A stretch of DNA of 64,000 nucleotides from Proteobacteria bacterium UBA7415 (GTDB lineage Bacteria; Pseudomonadota; Gammaproteobacteria; Arenicellales; Arenicellaceae). Under the pieces are notes generated by a model that saw only the letters and a list, made by a program, of their open reading frames with translations, was not told where the DNA came from and did no database searches. Positions 29,419 to 38,485 of the stretch are shown here, piece by piece. The stretch covers positions 310,001 through 374,000 of the forward strand of contig DKML01000015.1 of assembly GCA_002470515.1 (NCBI GenBank), given 5' to 3'. A program made the translations under genes and the position numbers. The number at the start of each line of letters is the position of its first letter. Position 1 is the stretch's first letter.

Positions 29419-29895
29419 CTAGCGGTTTTTCTTTGCAGGTTTAATCATATCCAAATGAGGAATCCCATCTTCGTCGTAAGCTTCAGTCGCCGCTTCAAAG
29501 CCCAATGATTCATAGAAGCTTTGTAAGTAGACTTGCGCACCAATCTTTATGCCCATTGCCGGAAAAGTTTGTTCTGTGAACTTGATTGCTTCGTTCATCA
29601 ACGCACGGCCAACCTTCAGTTTTCTAAATTTTTCCAACGTCAGAACACGGCTAATCGAAGGCTGTTTGTATTTAAACCCTGGGTCAATAACTCGAACGTA
29701 GGCCGCTAGCTCGCTATTTAGTGAGGCGGTTAAGTGCCATGAATGTGGATCAACATCATCGGTTTCTTGGTAAGGGCATTGCTGCTCAACTACAAACACG
29801 GCTTCGCGTGCTTTGATGATCTCCCACAGCTCTAATGAACTAAGTGATTCCAATCGGGACCATTTAAACTGTAAGTTTTCAGACTCGGATTTCAT
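29419..29895 (-). CDS. elaA: ElaA-like GNAT acetyltransferase
   Basis: A 158-residue GNAT protein. ELWEIIKAREAVFVVEQQCPYQETDDVDPHSWH is the ElaA signature, followed by ISRVLTLEKFRKLKVGRALMNEA (acetyl-CoA binding) and QVYLQSFYESLGF. Substrate unknown in the family. It converges with ahpF. ATG at 29895; the upstream RBS is moderate. Confidence 0.88.
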   Translation of the reverse strand: MKSESENLQFKWSRLESLSSLELWEIIKAREAVFVVEQQCPYQETDDVDPHSWHLTASLNSELAAYVRVIDPGFKYKQPSISRVLTLEKFRKLKVGRALMNEAIKFTEQTFPAMGIKIGAQVYLQSFYESLGFEAATEAYDEDGIPHLDMIKPAKKNR

Positions 29896-29986
29896 TGATG
29901 CAAGCTCCCTAAATTACGAACTTTTAAAGTGACTAATCTTTTCTCTGAGATATTCATTACCAGACTTACCTTAGCGCGCCAAAAAT

Positions 29987-30712
29987 CTATTCATTGTAGT
30001 TTTTGGAAACGTTAAGTTCTTTTTGGGTTTGTATGCGCAATACATGTAAAGCCGACTGCAATGTATTCACATAACTTAGTCGGTGGTAATAAAACGAAGC
30101 GTACCTTTCTACATATCGCTGTAACTCATGATCTAGAGCAAGCTCACTAAATGGCGTGATGAGTGTCGGTGCAGCGCCGCTAAAGTCTCGCTCTACTCGG
30201 GGAATTATCTCTAGTTCAATGGCTTTTTGAAAATCGCTTAAGTTGGTCTGTCCTCGGCGTGATTCAGAAAGGGCTAATTGAAATTGCGCTAGTTGTTCCC
30301 GATAGCGTTTAGAACGGATGACGCCAAATTTGCCACTAGCCTGCAGTTCAAACAATGTAGAGTCTAAAAAGTCACCCGTCTTCCAAGCCCCGATTTTACT
30401 AAACTGTTCTTTAAATAGAGCCTCGTTATTGTCAGCCAAAATACCCGTCCGTAATTTTTGAGCAACCTCAAAAGTCGCTTGCGAACGGACTTTAAGGATT
30501 GATACGGCCTCTTCGTTCGCTTTTATAGATTGATCAATGTCGTCAAGCAACCGGCCAAGATAATAGTGTTCATCTATGTTGTTCTGACGTTCAGTGTTCC
30601 ACGCGTTGACTTGCAGTGCTATTAAGACACCAAGTACAACTATTGCGATTTCGACTACTACAGAAAACCAATCGTGAGTTTGGAGAGAGGATGACAGTTT
30701 TCGAAGGATCAT
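29987..30712 (-). CDS. DUF6090-like membrane protein (paralogue 1)
   Basis: A 241-residue protein with one N-terminal transmembrane helix: MILRKLSSSLQTHDWFSVVVEIAIVVLGVLIALQVNAWN, then a helical extracytoplasmic region. The 'EI.IVV.G..I.LQ.N.WN' block is typical of DUF6090-like proteins. A clear paralogue lies at 37552-38283. Function unknown. Confidence 0.7.
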   Translation of the reverse strand: MILRKLSSSLQTHDWFSVVVEIAIVVLGVLIALQVNAWNTERQNNIDEHYYLGRLLDDIDQSIKANEEAVSILKVRSQATFEVAQKLRTGILADNNEALFKEQFSKIGAWKTGDFLDSTLFELQASGKFGVIRSKRYREQLAQFQLALSESRRGQTNLSDFQKAIELEIIPRVERDFSGAAPTLITPFSELALDHELQRYVERYASFYYHRLSYVNTLQSALHVLRIQTQKELNVSKNYNE

Positions 30713-30780
30713 TTATTGCTCGCTCGATGAGTATTGATTTTTAAATACACGGGATTAATGCCAATAACGACTTTGTGAGG

Positions 30781-30880
30781 CAGTTACTATCTTATATCGA
30801 ACTATCGGCAGGGCATACGCTTTTAGCGCTGTTACGGAAAACTAGTGACGACGACAACCCTGATTGATCTAGTCACCCGA
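30781..30880. repeat. direct repeat copy A
   Basis: Shares an extended, roughly 70% identical stretch with 31039-31136, including the shared words TATCGGCA, CATACGCTTTT, GCGCTGTTA and CCTGATTG in the same order. Not clearly protein coding. Confidence 0.65.
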
Positions 30881-30926
30881 AGTGTTAAAAGTGGGTGTGC
30901 AACTACTGTTGGTGAGTGCGGGGGAA

Positions 30927-31013
30927 TTAAAAGCTAAGCAGTTTTTTAAACTCTACAGCGTTTCTGCGACCCACCTCTACTTGGTGACCGTCGCTCATGG
31001 TTAAGTCGTAACA
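30927..31013 (-). pseudogene. remnant of a LytTR response regulator (last ~28 codons)
   Basis: The frame reads CYDLTMSDGHQVEVGRRNAV then EFKKLLSF and a stop, against YNLTMSDGHSIEVSRRNAIELKKLLSF at the C-terminus of the intact regulator 33107-33811. Upstream of 31013 the similarity ends. A partial duplicate, now dead. Confidence 0.85.
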
Positions 31014-31038
31014 GGTGTTAGTAGCGACTGTCCGCGAC

Positions 31039-31136
31039 AGCCGTTACCTTGTATCGCAGTATCGGCAAGACATACGCTTTTTGCGCTGTTATACAAACCT
31101 ATTTAGGGCGATGGTCCTGATTGCTCCAGTCACCAG
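31039..31136. repeat. direct repeat copy B
   Basis: Partner of 30781-30880. Together with the regulator remnant it suggests an old local duplication followed by decay. Confidence 0.65.
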
Positions 31137-31161
31137 TTGCCAGTCTGTATGTCTAGTTAAG

Positions 31162-32874
31162 CTACTTCTTACAATCCAAAAAGGTTGCGCGAGAAGGACT
31201 GTCGTCTAACAATTTAGCCATTTCTACTAACTGGATGAATTCAGCGCGATAACCACTTTTATCAACGCCTTTATTCTGTTTCGCTAGCTTGATGACATCC
31301 TCAAGGCAAAAGTTATTAAGGTGTTTTCCACCTCGTAGAATCTCTGAAAAGGCCGCAACAGATGCTGCAAAAAGGGCGTCTTTGTCAGTTTCAGTATTTT
31401 CTTTATTGAGTATCGGTTGCGTAATCAAAAGAGATTCCGCTGCGCCTGGGAGCTTATAACGCAGCTTTAGGAACCCGAGTTCATCATTTAACAATTCGCT
31501 TTCGGGGGTCGGAGTAGCTTCGTTATTAGTATTGGTTTGGCTGGCGTAACGAAGTGGGTCGACAGACCTAATGTCTGTATTTGTGGGCGTGATTTCGTAC
31601 AAGGCCGTTACGCTGTGACCTGCTCCTATCTCTCCTGCGTCTACTTTATCGTTATTGAAGTCTTCACGCGCCAACACACGTGTTTCGTAGCCAACAAGCC
31701 GATACTCTGCGACATGTTTAGGATTAAATTCGATTTGAATTTTCACATCATTGGCGATCGGGAATAGGTGTGATGTGGCTTCGTCAACTAGTACTTTCTT
31801 AGCTTCTTGTAGCGTATCGATATACGCCGCAACGCCATTTCCATTTTGTGCAATGGCTTGCATCATGTCGTCTTGATAGTTATATCCGCCAAAACCAAGT
31901 ACCGATAGATAGATACCCGCATTGCGGTTTTTCTCTACAATTTTAATCAGCTGCTCATTGCTGCTTTGACCAACGTTAAAGTCTCCATCGGTTGCCATAA
32001 TGATTCTGTTAACTGAATCTTTGTTAAAGTTTTCGTTGGCTAATTCATAAGCAAGCGACAAACCTGCACCCCCAGCTGTGCTCCCCCCTGCAGATAATCG
32101 ATTTAGTGCAGATAATATTTCTGTTCTGTTTTTAACCTTAGTCGGCTGCAAGACCACACCGGAAGCTCCTGCGTAGACAACCATGGCAACGGTATCCGTT
32201 GGCTTTAGGCTTTTGAGTAACAGCCGAAATGACTTTTTGACCAAAGGTAATTTGTTTTCTGCATCCATTGATCCAGACACATCGAATAAGAACACAAGAT
32301 TGCTGTCTGGCTGTTGCGTGCGGTCGATGTCGTATCCTTTTATGCCAATACGCAGCAAATGTTTTGGGGCAGACCAAGGCGAATCAAATACGTTCACAGT
32401 GGCGAGAAAAGGTTGATCTTTTGACTCAGGGACTGGGTAATCGTAGTCGAAGTAATTAAGCAGTTCCTCAGTGCGTATGGCTTCATGCGGTGGCAGCGCC
32501 CCGCTTTCAATTTGAGAGCGCATCAAGCTGTATGAGCTCGTATCTACATCAATTGAAAAAGTCGATACCGGCTCCTCAGAGGTGATTTTGATCGGGTTCT
32601 CTGTGTAATTAGGATATTCCGAGCGATCGAATTCAATTTCTGGTGAGTAGTTTAGATTGCTCACAGGCTGCTGGGCGGCATAACGCGAACTGTTTCCCGA
32701 CTGCTTTGATGCGGTGACCAAAATTTCTCCTAGGTTATCGCCGCTGTGAGATAGATAGGGTGCCGGCGCAGAAGCGCTAACTTCTTCTGTTTTGGTAGCA
32801 CAAGCCGTCAATATACTGGACAAAGTCAGCAGAAGGAGAAGGCGAATCACGTTATTTGAAGTGAATATTTGCAT
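31162..32874 (-). CDS. VWA-domain lipoprotein (YfbK-like)
   Basis: A 570-residue protein with a lipoprotein signal (lipobox LTAC, Cys25), a linker, a YfbK/vWF N-terminal region (FSIDVDTSSYSLMRSQI, ...EAIRTEELLNYFDYDYP near 130-150), and a VWA domain with MIDAS motif LVFLFDVSGSMD near residue 195. The C-terminal domain matches the DUF3520-like end of the family. It should be membrane-anchored and metal-binding; its partner is unknown. It lies downstream of the LytS/LytTR pair and may be a target or simply a neighbour. Confidence 0.88.
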   Translation of the reverse strand: MQIFTSNNVIRLLLLLTLSSILTACATKTEEVSASAPAPYLSHSGDNLGEILVTASKQSGNSSRYAAQQPVSNLNYSPEIEFDRSEYPNYTENPIKITSEEPVSTFSIDVDTSSYSLMRSQIESGALPPHEAIRTEELLNYFDYDYPVPESKDQPFLATVNVFDSPWSAPKHLLRIGIKGYDIDRTQQPDSNLVFLFDVSGSMDAENKLPLVKKSFRLLLKSLKPTDTVAMVVYAGASGVVLQPTKVKNRTEILSALNRLSAGGSTAGGAGLSLAYELANENFNKDSVNRIIMATDGDFNVGQSSNEQLIKIVEKNRNAGIYLSVLGFGGYNYQDDMMQAIAQNGNGVAAYIDTLQEAKKVLVDEATSHLFPIANDVKIQIEFNPKHVAEYRLVGYETRVLAREDFNNDKVDAGEIGAGHSVTALYEITPTNTDIRSVDPLRYASQTNTNNEATPTPESELLNDELGFLKLRYKLPGAAESLLITQPILNKENTETDKDALFAASVAAFSEILRGGKHLNNFCLEDVIKLAKQNKGVDKSGYRAEFIQLVEMAKLLDDSPSRATFLDCKK

Positions 32875-33106
32875 TTTTGATCATTGGACATTTTTTTATT
32901 CGGCTATTCAAAATAACTGACGCAGAGCAAAAAACACTGATCAATAACCAATGCTTAATGAAGGGTCAAAGCGGAAACACAAGAGGTGATGTACCAACCA
33001 GGCTTACAGGCTTTATAGCTGTTCGGACCGAGTTTACGATTCCACCGCAAGCACCCCAATAAGGTTAGGTGTTGGAGCCAATTTTTTCGGCTTGATTTGG
33101 CAGAAA

Positions 33107-33811
33107 CTAAAAGCTGAGTAGTTTCTTGAGCTCTATCGCATTTCTACGACTCACTTCTATGCTATGACCGTCGCTCATGGTCAGATTGTAGCCGTCGCCG
33201 ATGCTTTCATCTATCGAGCGAATTTCGTTTAGGTTGACGATGTATTGTCGGTTGGCTCTAAAGAAACGCGACTTAGGAAGACGTGCTTCAACGGTGCTTA
33301 AGGCCTTTTTAATAAATGGTTTATGCGTGTCAAAAAACACTCTTGAGTGGTTTTTGCAGCTTTCGAAATAGCGTATCTCGTTTAGAGAAACTAAATGGCA
33401 ATCATCGCCATCGTTGATAAATATCTTACTGCTCATTTCCAGGGCTAGCGCGACCAAGGGTTGGTCGCGCCGTGTGAGTTTATCTACTGCCGCAGCGAGT
33501 CGTTCTGAACTGACGGGCTTGAGCAAATAATCGACTGGGTTGTAGTCGAACGACCGGTACGCGTATTCAGAATACGCCGTCGTGAATATCACTTGTGGAA
33601 TGTAATCCAGTTTATCCAATAGGTCGAAGCCGCTCTGACCCGGCATGTGAATATCCAAGAACAGTACGTCGGGGCGGTGTTCACGAATGAGCTTGAGAGC
33701 GGAGTCAGGATGGTCAGCCGAGCCCACCATTTCTAACTCTTCAAATTCAGATAGCATGCGCAATAAGCCTTCTCGTGCTAGTCGTGAATCTTCTACTACG
33801 ATCGCTTTCAC
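33107..33811 (-). CDS. LytTR-family response regulator
   Basis: A 234-residue regulator: receiver domain with phospho-acceptor Asp53 in VLFLDIHMPG and conserved Lys in PVDYLLKPVS (~97), then a LytTR DNA-binding domain (residues ~130-234; FESCKNHSRVFF, RFFRANRQYIVNLNEI). The start lies 6 bp downstream of the kinase stop (33818), so the two are one operon. The partner kinase carries an in-frame stop, so the regulator may now be uncoupled from it. A remnant of a duplicate lies at 30927. Confidence 0.9.
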   Translation of the reverse strand: MKAIVVEDSRLAREGLLRMLSEFEELEMVGSADHPDSALKLIREHRPDVLFLDIHMPGQSGFDLLDKLDYIPQVIFTTAYSEYAYRSFDYNPVDYLLKPVSSERLAAAVDKLTRRDQPLVALALEMSSKIFINDGDDCHLVSLNEIRYFESCKNHSRVFFDTHKPFIKKALSTVEARLPKSRFFRANRQYIVNLNEIRSIDESIGDGYNLTMSDGHSIEVSRRNAIELKKLLSF

Positions 33812-33817
33812 AGTTCG

Positions 33818-35002
33818 TTACTCTTGTGGAATTTTAACGGTTACGCAGAAGCGGTTGCCATCGATCATAGTGTCTATTGACCCCTGGCCCGAGTACAGTA
33901 AGTCTAAGCGTTGGTCAATATTAAACAACCCAATCCCAGGCTCGCTGCTCTTCTTGGCATAATTTTTTGGTAAGTCATTACTGACCTCAATCACCATCAT
34001 TTGTGCTTCAAGTTTGGCTCGAACGTTAATTGTGCCGCCCTCACGAATATTATCAATACCATGTTTTACGGCGTTCTCAAGTAACATTTGTAGAACCATC
34101 GGGGGCAATTGGCACTCCATTAACTGGTCAGGGATGTCTAGTACAAAGTGCAAACGTTCTTCAAACTGAATTTTAATTAGATCAATATATCGACGACTTA
34201 TTTCCAGCTAGTCTTTGAGCGCTACACTCACGTTCTTGGAGCTGTCTAAGGAGTATCGCAGTACGCTGGATAGTGACATCAACATCTTTTCTGCGTTTGT
34301 AGCATCTTCATGAATCATGAAGCGTATGTTGTTCAACGCGTTAAACAGAAAGTGTGGGTTAAGTTGGTTAGATAAACTGCTGAGTTCGGCTTCTTTAAGG
34401 CTATTTTGGAGACGCAAATTATCGATCTCCATTTGTTTAGTTTGCCGTCGGCTGGTAATGCCTATGTAAAGCATGATCCAGCACAACAAGTAGAAAGAAG
34501 AGCCGAACCAGTTTCTAAAGAAAAACTCTATAACGGCCCTAATTGACGAAATGCCAGGGGTTTGACTCCGGCTGTACATATAAAAGTCGTCAAAGTAAAA
34601 GCTCATTGATATTACGGACATTGTTAGGACAATGAAAAAGCTAAAAAATACGCAGCTAGCAACAGACTTAAACAAGACTGTTGTATGCGACTGTGTTTCC
34701 CATTTAGCTCGTTTGTAATGGCTGCGTAGTGCGAAGCCAGAAACGAAGAAGCCTGCTCCCCATATTGTTCCGGCTAGAGTTTGAAACTCCCACACGTAGG
34801 CGGGTCTTAATAAAGAATTGAGTACCAGATCTAGAGCTAGCAGCAGTACCACGCCGCCCACATGATAGCTCCAGAAGTCTGGGCTCGCGTCGAACAAGTC
34901 TTTGTTTAACGACGCGCGAATGTTTTGTGAATACTCTTTGAACTCAGCGCGAGCTTCTAGCACTCGCGGTTTATTCCAGGCTGATTTCAGACGTTTGAAC
35001 AT
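33818..35002 (-). pseudogene. LytS-type histidine kinase interrupted by an amber stop
   Basis: Two frames in the same phase form one 394-residue kinase. The upstream part (35002 to 34208) has about four transmembrane helices (~50-62, 75-92, 112-132, 165-182), a coiled segment, and the His-kinase motif LNPHFLFNALNNIRF with His217. A TAG at 34208-34210 then interrupts the coding sequence (codon 265); reading through gives LEISRRYIDLIKIQFEERL and continues into the HATPase domain (LLENAVKHGIDN N box; PGIGLFNIDQRL G box). Without readthrough the ATP-binding domain is lost. The second half has its own possible TTG start at 34153. Confidence 0.8.
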
Positions 35003-35046
35003 AGGTCTTATGCTATCGCGTTGTTACTCTAATATCGAACACTGAA

Positions 35047-35355
35047 TCAAATTGATTCAATGGCGAGGTCAAGAGCATGGGTGATCGAGTCTTTTGTGAG
35101 CGTTAATGATTCAACGACAATCGCTTTACTGTAGTAAAGAGTGTTGACCACAAGTTTTTTAGTCGCATCAGAAATGCTCGACGTACTTTGACTGGTCTTT
35201 ACCTGAAAGCGTCCGGTAATATTGGCACACGGGCTTAGGTTGACCGAGCTGATTAAAGATATAGGTTCATCTTCTACAGCTTTGACGTTGAATACCATAG
35301 CGGACGATCCAATTAATGCTACTACCAATATCATTGCTAAATGTGTTCGATTCAT
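35047..35355 (-). CDS. hypothetical exported protein
   Basis: A 102-residue protein with a signal peptide (cleavage near FNVKA-VE, residue ~26) and a serine/threonine-rich mature part with a single Cys (LSPCANI). No recognised family. ATG 35355 follows an AAGGAGCAATCGCG stretch, a good RBS. It lies 44 bp upstream of the kinase start on the same strand, so it could be an exported partner of the LytS/LytTR pair. Confidence 0.55.
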   Translation of the reverse strand: MNRTHLAMILVVALIGSSAMVFNVKAVEDEPISLISSVNLSPCANITGRFQVKTSQSTSSISDATKKLVVNTLYYSKAIVVESLTLTKDSITHALDLAIESI

Positions 35356-35618
35356 CGCGATTGCTCCTTAAACTAGCGGTGCTCAGTTATTTGTTGACGG
35401 TATTAGTTTTGCACGACTCACAACAAACAGAGAAAGAAGGTGCCGAGCGGCGATAAATTGGGATGAGTGGTGAAAACAGGACAGAAAACACCGTTTATGT
35501 GTCTTAAGCGAGGCCAGTACTGGCGCTGCAAATAACAATTCATGCTCTCGCGAGTACGCATGATATAAACTGCCACCACAGACTTGCTTCGTCACAAACA
35601 CGACAATCGGAGATCTAA

Positions 35619-36242
35619 ATGTCACTTACCCTTTATCATTCGCCAGGTACTCGCTCGATTCGTGTTCGCTGGTTGCTCGAGGAAATGGAGATACCGTTCG
35701 AACTAAAAAGCATTAAGTACGACGGCAAATACTTTGCATCCGATGAGTTTCGGGCGATTAACCCAATGGGCAAAGTCCCAGCATTGTTCGATGGCGACCA
35801 ATTGGTTGTGGAGTCGATCGCGATCATGGAATACCTGCTGAACAAGTTCGGGCCTAGTTCTTTGAATGTAGGCCCTGAAGAAAAGGAATACGCGACATAC
35901 CTTCAATGGTTGCATATGGCAGAAGGCGGCATGGCTAACTACATAGCGGTCAGTTTTGGTAATAAGTTTGATATGGACCCATATAAGGTCAGCGAAGGGT
36001 ATGATGCCTATTGTCGCTACCAAATTGAGAAAGCACTTGGGTTTTTAGAAAGCCAGCTGCAAGGTAAGGAATACCTGTTACAGCGAGGATTCAGTGCCGC
36101 TGATATATCCCTGGGCTACACGTTGTTTTTTGCTAAAACTTGCATCGATGTAGAGTTTACAGATACTGTTACGCAGTACTATAAACGCTTAATGAGTAGA
36201 CCAGCGGCTCTGGTGACTATGGCTGATGTAAAGACAAGTTGA
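35619..36242 (+). CDS. glutathione S-transferase
   Basis: A 207-residue canonical GST. N-terminal thioredoxin-like domain with YHSPGTRSIRVRWLLEEME (GSH-site Ser/Arg region), NPMGKVPALFDGDQLVVESIAIMEYL, then an all-helical C-terminal domain (QLQGKEYLLQRGFSAADISLGY). Beta/theta-like general detoxification role. A single-gene unit, diverging from the LytS region. Confidence 0.92.
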   Translation: MSLTLYHSPGTRSIRVRWLLEEMEIPFELKSIKYDGKYFASDEFRAINPMGKVPALFDGDQLVVESIAIMEYLLNKFGPSSLNVGPEEKEYATYLQWLHMAEGGMANYIAVSFGNKFDMDPYKVSEGYDAYCRYQIEKALGFLESQLQGKEYLLQRGFSAADISLGYTLFFAKTCIDVEFTDTVTQYYKRLMSRPAALVTMADVKTS

Positions 36243-36495
36243 AGCAGCCGTGAGCTAGTTGTTGCGTGAGCCTATTTAAGCTAAAGAAGGTAGATACAAA
36301 TTTTGGTTTCACCTGTCTTAGATCGTCGCATGATAGTTTTGAACCGCTCGGTGTGCTTGGACCTCACTCTATATTTTTAATTTTGAACGACCCAATTGTT
36401 TTTTATAAGGCCTCCGTTTTTAAATGGCCTAACCTTTTGATAGACAAATATATGACCTTACAGCGATTACCATTAAAACCTTTGACGGCTGGCTC

Positions 36496-36711
36496 GTGAA
36501 AAATAATTCTCCTCGTTTGACCAAGGTAAAAATGGCCGCTCGTGTTATTGGAATCGGGATTTCTTTGCCGTTTTTCGTCTGGGGCATCATTGGCTTCTTG
36601 CCCGCAATTCCGTCCATCATCGACGTCTTTGGGTTTGATGGATTGAGGTACCCCACTGGCGTAGTCATCGCAGGGCTAACGCTCGCAGCGTTTGGTTTTG
36701 AAGATTTCTGA
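36496..36711 (+). CDS. tiny membrane protein 1
   Basis: A 71-residue protein with a basic N-terminus and two hydrophobic helices (~residues 17-40 and 55-68). GTG start at 36496; RBS unclear. Its antisense frame (36429-36719, minus) lacks such organisation. First of three adjacent small membrane-protein genes; function unknown. Confidence 0.5.
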   Translation: MKNNSPRLTKVKMAARVIGIGISLPFFVWGIIGFLPAIPSIIDVFGFDGLRYPTGVVIAGLTLAAFGFEDF

Positions 36712-36779
36712 AACATCAACGATGCAAAGCATTAAGTTTTTTTTAACTGTTATCACTCACTCTACTGGAGAAAGTTACT

Positions 36780-36962
36780 ATGTTTAAGATATCTGATTTT
36801 TTTATTCTTACGGCGGTCGCGATTTCATTTGCCGCATCAGGAATTTCATATTTCAATGGTTATGAAACACAGGGATTGTTTACCGCAATTTGGGTACCCT
36901 CGATTCTAGCCTTCGGAATATATTTCAAACTTGTTGCATTACTTGCAAGAGGTAAACAATAA
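36780..36962 (+). CDS. tiny membrane protein 2
   Basis: A 60-residue protein with two predicted transmembrane helices (~6-24 and 33-55). ATG 36780 follows TGGAGAAAGTTACT, a good RBS. Its stop overlaps the next start by 1 nt. No known family recognised. Confidence 0.65.
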   Translation: MFKISDFFILTAVAISFAASGISYFNGYETQGLFTAIWVPSILAFGIYFKLVALLARGKQ

Positions 36963-37135
36963 TGAATCCGGAAACTCTAATGACCGTCGCCATTGTTGTT
37001 TTTGTGCTTATGCTCGTAGGCTTAGCCTTAACAGTGTTTGAGTTTCGTCATGGAGCACCACAAGAGCAAATCGAAGACGAAGAAAAAATCATCGATAGCC
37101 CTCATCGACACGTTAACACCGAGTTAACCAAATAG
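36962..37135 (+). CDS. tiny membrane protein 3 (57 aa)
   Basis: A 57-residue protein whose ATG overlaps the preceding stop (TAATG), showing translational coupling. One N-terminal helix (residues ~6-28: LMTVAIVVFVLMLVGLALTV) and a charged C-terminal tail with acidic QEQIEDEEKI and a HRHVNTELTK end. Single helix plus charged tail suggests a membrane-complex subunit or regulator; not recognised. Confidence 0.65.
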   Translation: MNPETLMTVAIVVFVLMLVGLALTVFEFRHGAPQEQIEDEEKIIDSPHRHVNTELTK

Positions 37136-37551
37136 TTCCAACTGCAAAATGAATTGGTGAGAAGGACACCGCCTGGAAGCAGCTTCACCAAAAAATGAAG
37201 TTGCTATCCGAGTCGAATAACCGGGCGCAGTGGCTCACGGACTATGGTTGATCTTACAGTCAACTAAACAACTGTCGCGTTAGACAATCCAATCCCCATA
37301 TTCGTCTGCAAAATGGCGCAATAAATGGCGCAAAAAATATTGCTGAAGGCAGAAGCAAAAACGATAAGCTCAACACTTGCGTAACGAGCATTTAGGCGGG
37401 CTATCCTGAAGTCATAGAAGGCGAGAAATGATCTAACAATGGCGCACTTCTTTTACAGTCAATCTGTAAGATCGGAATAGTAGAGAAACTAAGCCGGACG
37501 CAGCTATAATCTCATCTAGTCTATCTAGAGCACGTTTACTTGACTCTAGTT
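37136..37551. other. intergenic region without a gene
   Basis: 416 bp with no supported coding sequence. Contains three copies of AATGGCGCA (37312, 37324, 37438) and a short dyad TTACAG-N5-CTGTAA (37453-37469). Nothing else recognised. Confidence 0.5.
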
Positions 37552-38283
37552 TTATAATGCAAGCGGAGATGAGAGAACGGTTTGAAGCTCCTCTACTATT
37601 TTCAAAACCGCCATGCTCCGTTCTATTTGATTCCAGCTGTAATTAGTTGCCGCCGTAACTGCCAGTAATAATTGCCGATCCTTACATAATTCGTCAAAAT
37701 CGCCAATGAGTTGATCGAAGCCCACCTCATCCAGCACACTAGACGGGCCTAGTATTCTGGTTCCCACTCGACTATCTATGTAGCTAATCTGTGGCGCCAT
37801 TCTCCCGCGCAAATCCAATGCTATATCTCTGTGCGCCTCATATTCTTGAATCGCGTCATTAATCTTTCGCTTTAATGTACTATTACTCAGAGTGGCTAGC
37901 TTTCCAGTGGATTTAAGTTCGTCGATGGTGCCCCGTACTAGGTAGAAGGGGACAACCTTTCCAATCCGGTAAAGGCCAGCGGCAAAATCATTTTTTTGTT
38001 CATCTGCTAAACTGCATGTTTCTAATGATCGCGCTACCTGATTGCCAAGAGTCGCCGACTTAGACATCCAAGCGATGTCGAATTTAGTTCCTTCAATTGA
38101 CTCATTTAAATCATCGGAAAGCCGAGTCAAATATTCCGATTCCTCCGATAGCTGTATTCGAGTTCTATTCCAATCGTCGACCTGTAAGCCGACAAAAATA
38201 CCGATCACAACAATTAGAATTTCGACTAAAACGGTAAACCAGTTCTGCTGTCGGATACTCTCGGCTAGTTTTCTTAAAATCAT
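37552..38283 (-). CDS. DUF6090-like membrane protein (paralogue 2)
   Basis: A 243-residue protein paralogous to 29987-30712: same MILRKL start, single N-terminal transmembrane helix (WFTVLVEILIVVIGIFVGLQ), then DDWNRTR and a long helical soluble part. Function unknown. It lies 7.6 kb from its paralogue on the same strand. Confidence 0.7.
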   Translation of the reverse strand: MILRKLAESIRQQNWFTVLVEILIVVIGIFVGLQVDDWNRTRIQLSEESEYLTRLSDDLNESIEGTKFDIAWMSKSATLGNQVARSLETCSLADEQKNDFAAGLYRIGKVVPFYLVRGTIDELKSTGKLATLSNSTLKRKINDAIQEYEAHRDIALDLRGRMAPQISYIDSRVGTRILGPSSVLDEVGFDQLIGDFDELCKDRQLLLAVTAATNYSWNQIERSMAVLKIVEELQTVLSSPLAL

Positions 38284-38485
38284 TTGTGGTCAATCCGTTA
38301 ATTAGATAGTTAACTAGGTAGATTGCTAAATGCTATAACGCGCCGCCTAGTAGAAAGACGATAACAGTTATGACTCAACTTTTGCACATGAAGTAGCGTT
38401 TTGCAGGTTTTGGCAACAATGTTAGAGTGACGGCCAATAAATGTTAGTTATTCGTCATTTTTAAGCTACACATAGGAGCCCATGC

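Larger units (their letters stand above)
30713..31161. other. degenerate intergenic region with repeats and a gene remnant
   Basis: Holds two diverged direct repeats (about 30781-30880 and 31039-31136) on either side of a remnant of a LytTR response-regulator 3' end (30927-31013). No intact gene. Confidence 0.6.

Noticed and set aside
32877..33062. 61-codon plus frame upstream of the VWA gene
   Set aside because: No RBS, no family, located in the promoter region between two minus genes.
36266..36499. 77-codon plus-strand frame after the GST gene
   Set aside because: GTG start without RBS, no hydrophobic or family pattern; overlaps the start of a better small membrane gene.
36429..36719. 96-codon minus frame over the small membrane gene
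   Set aside because: Antisense of 36496-36711, which has a clearer membrane pattern.
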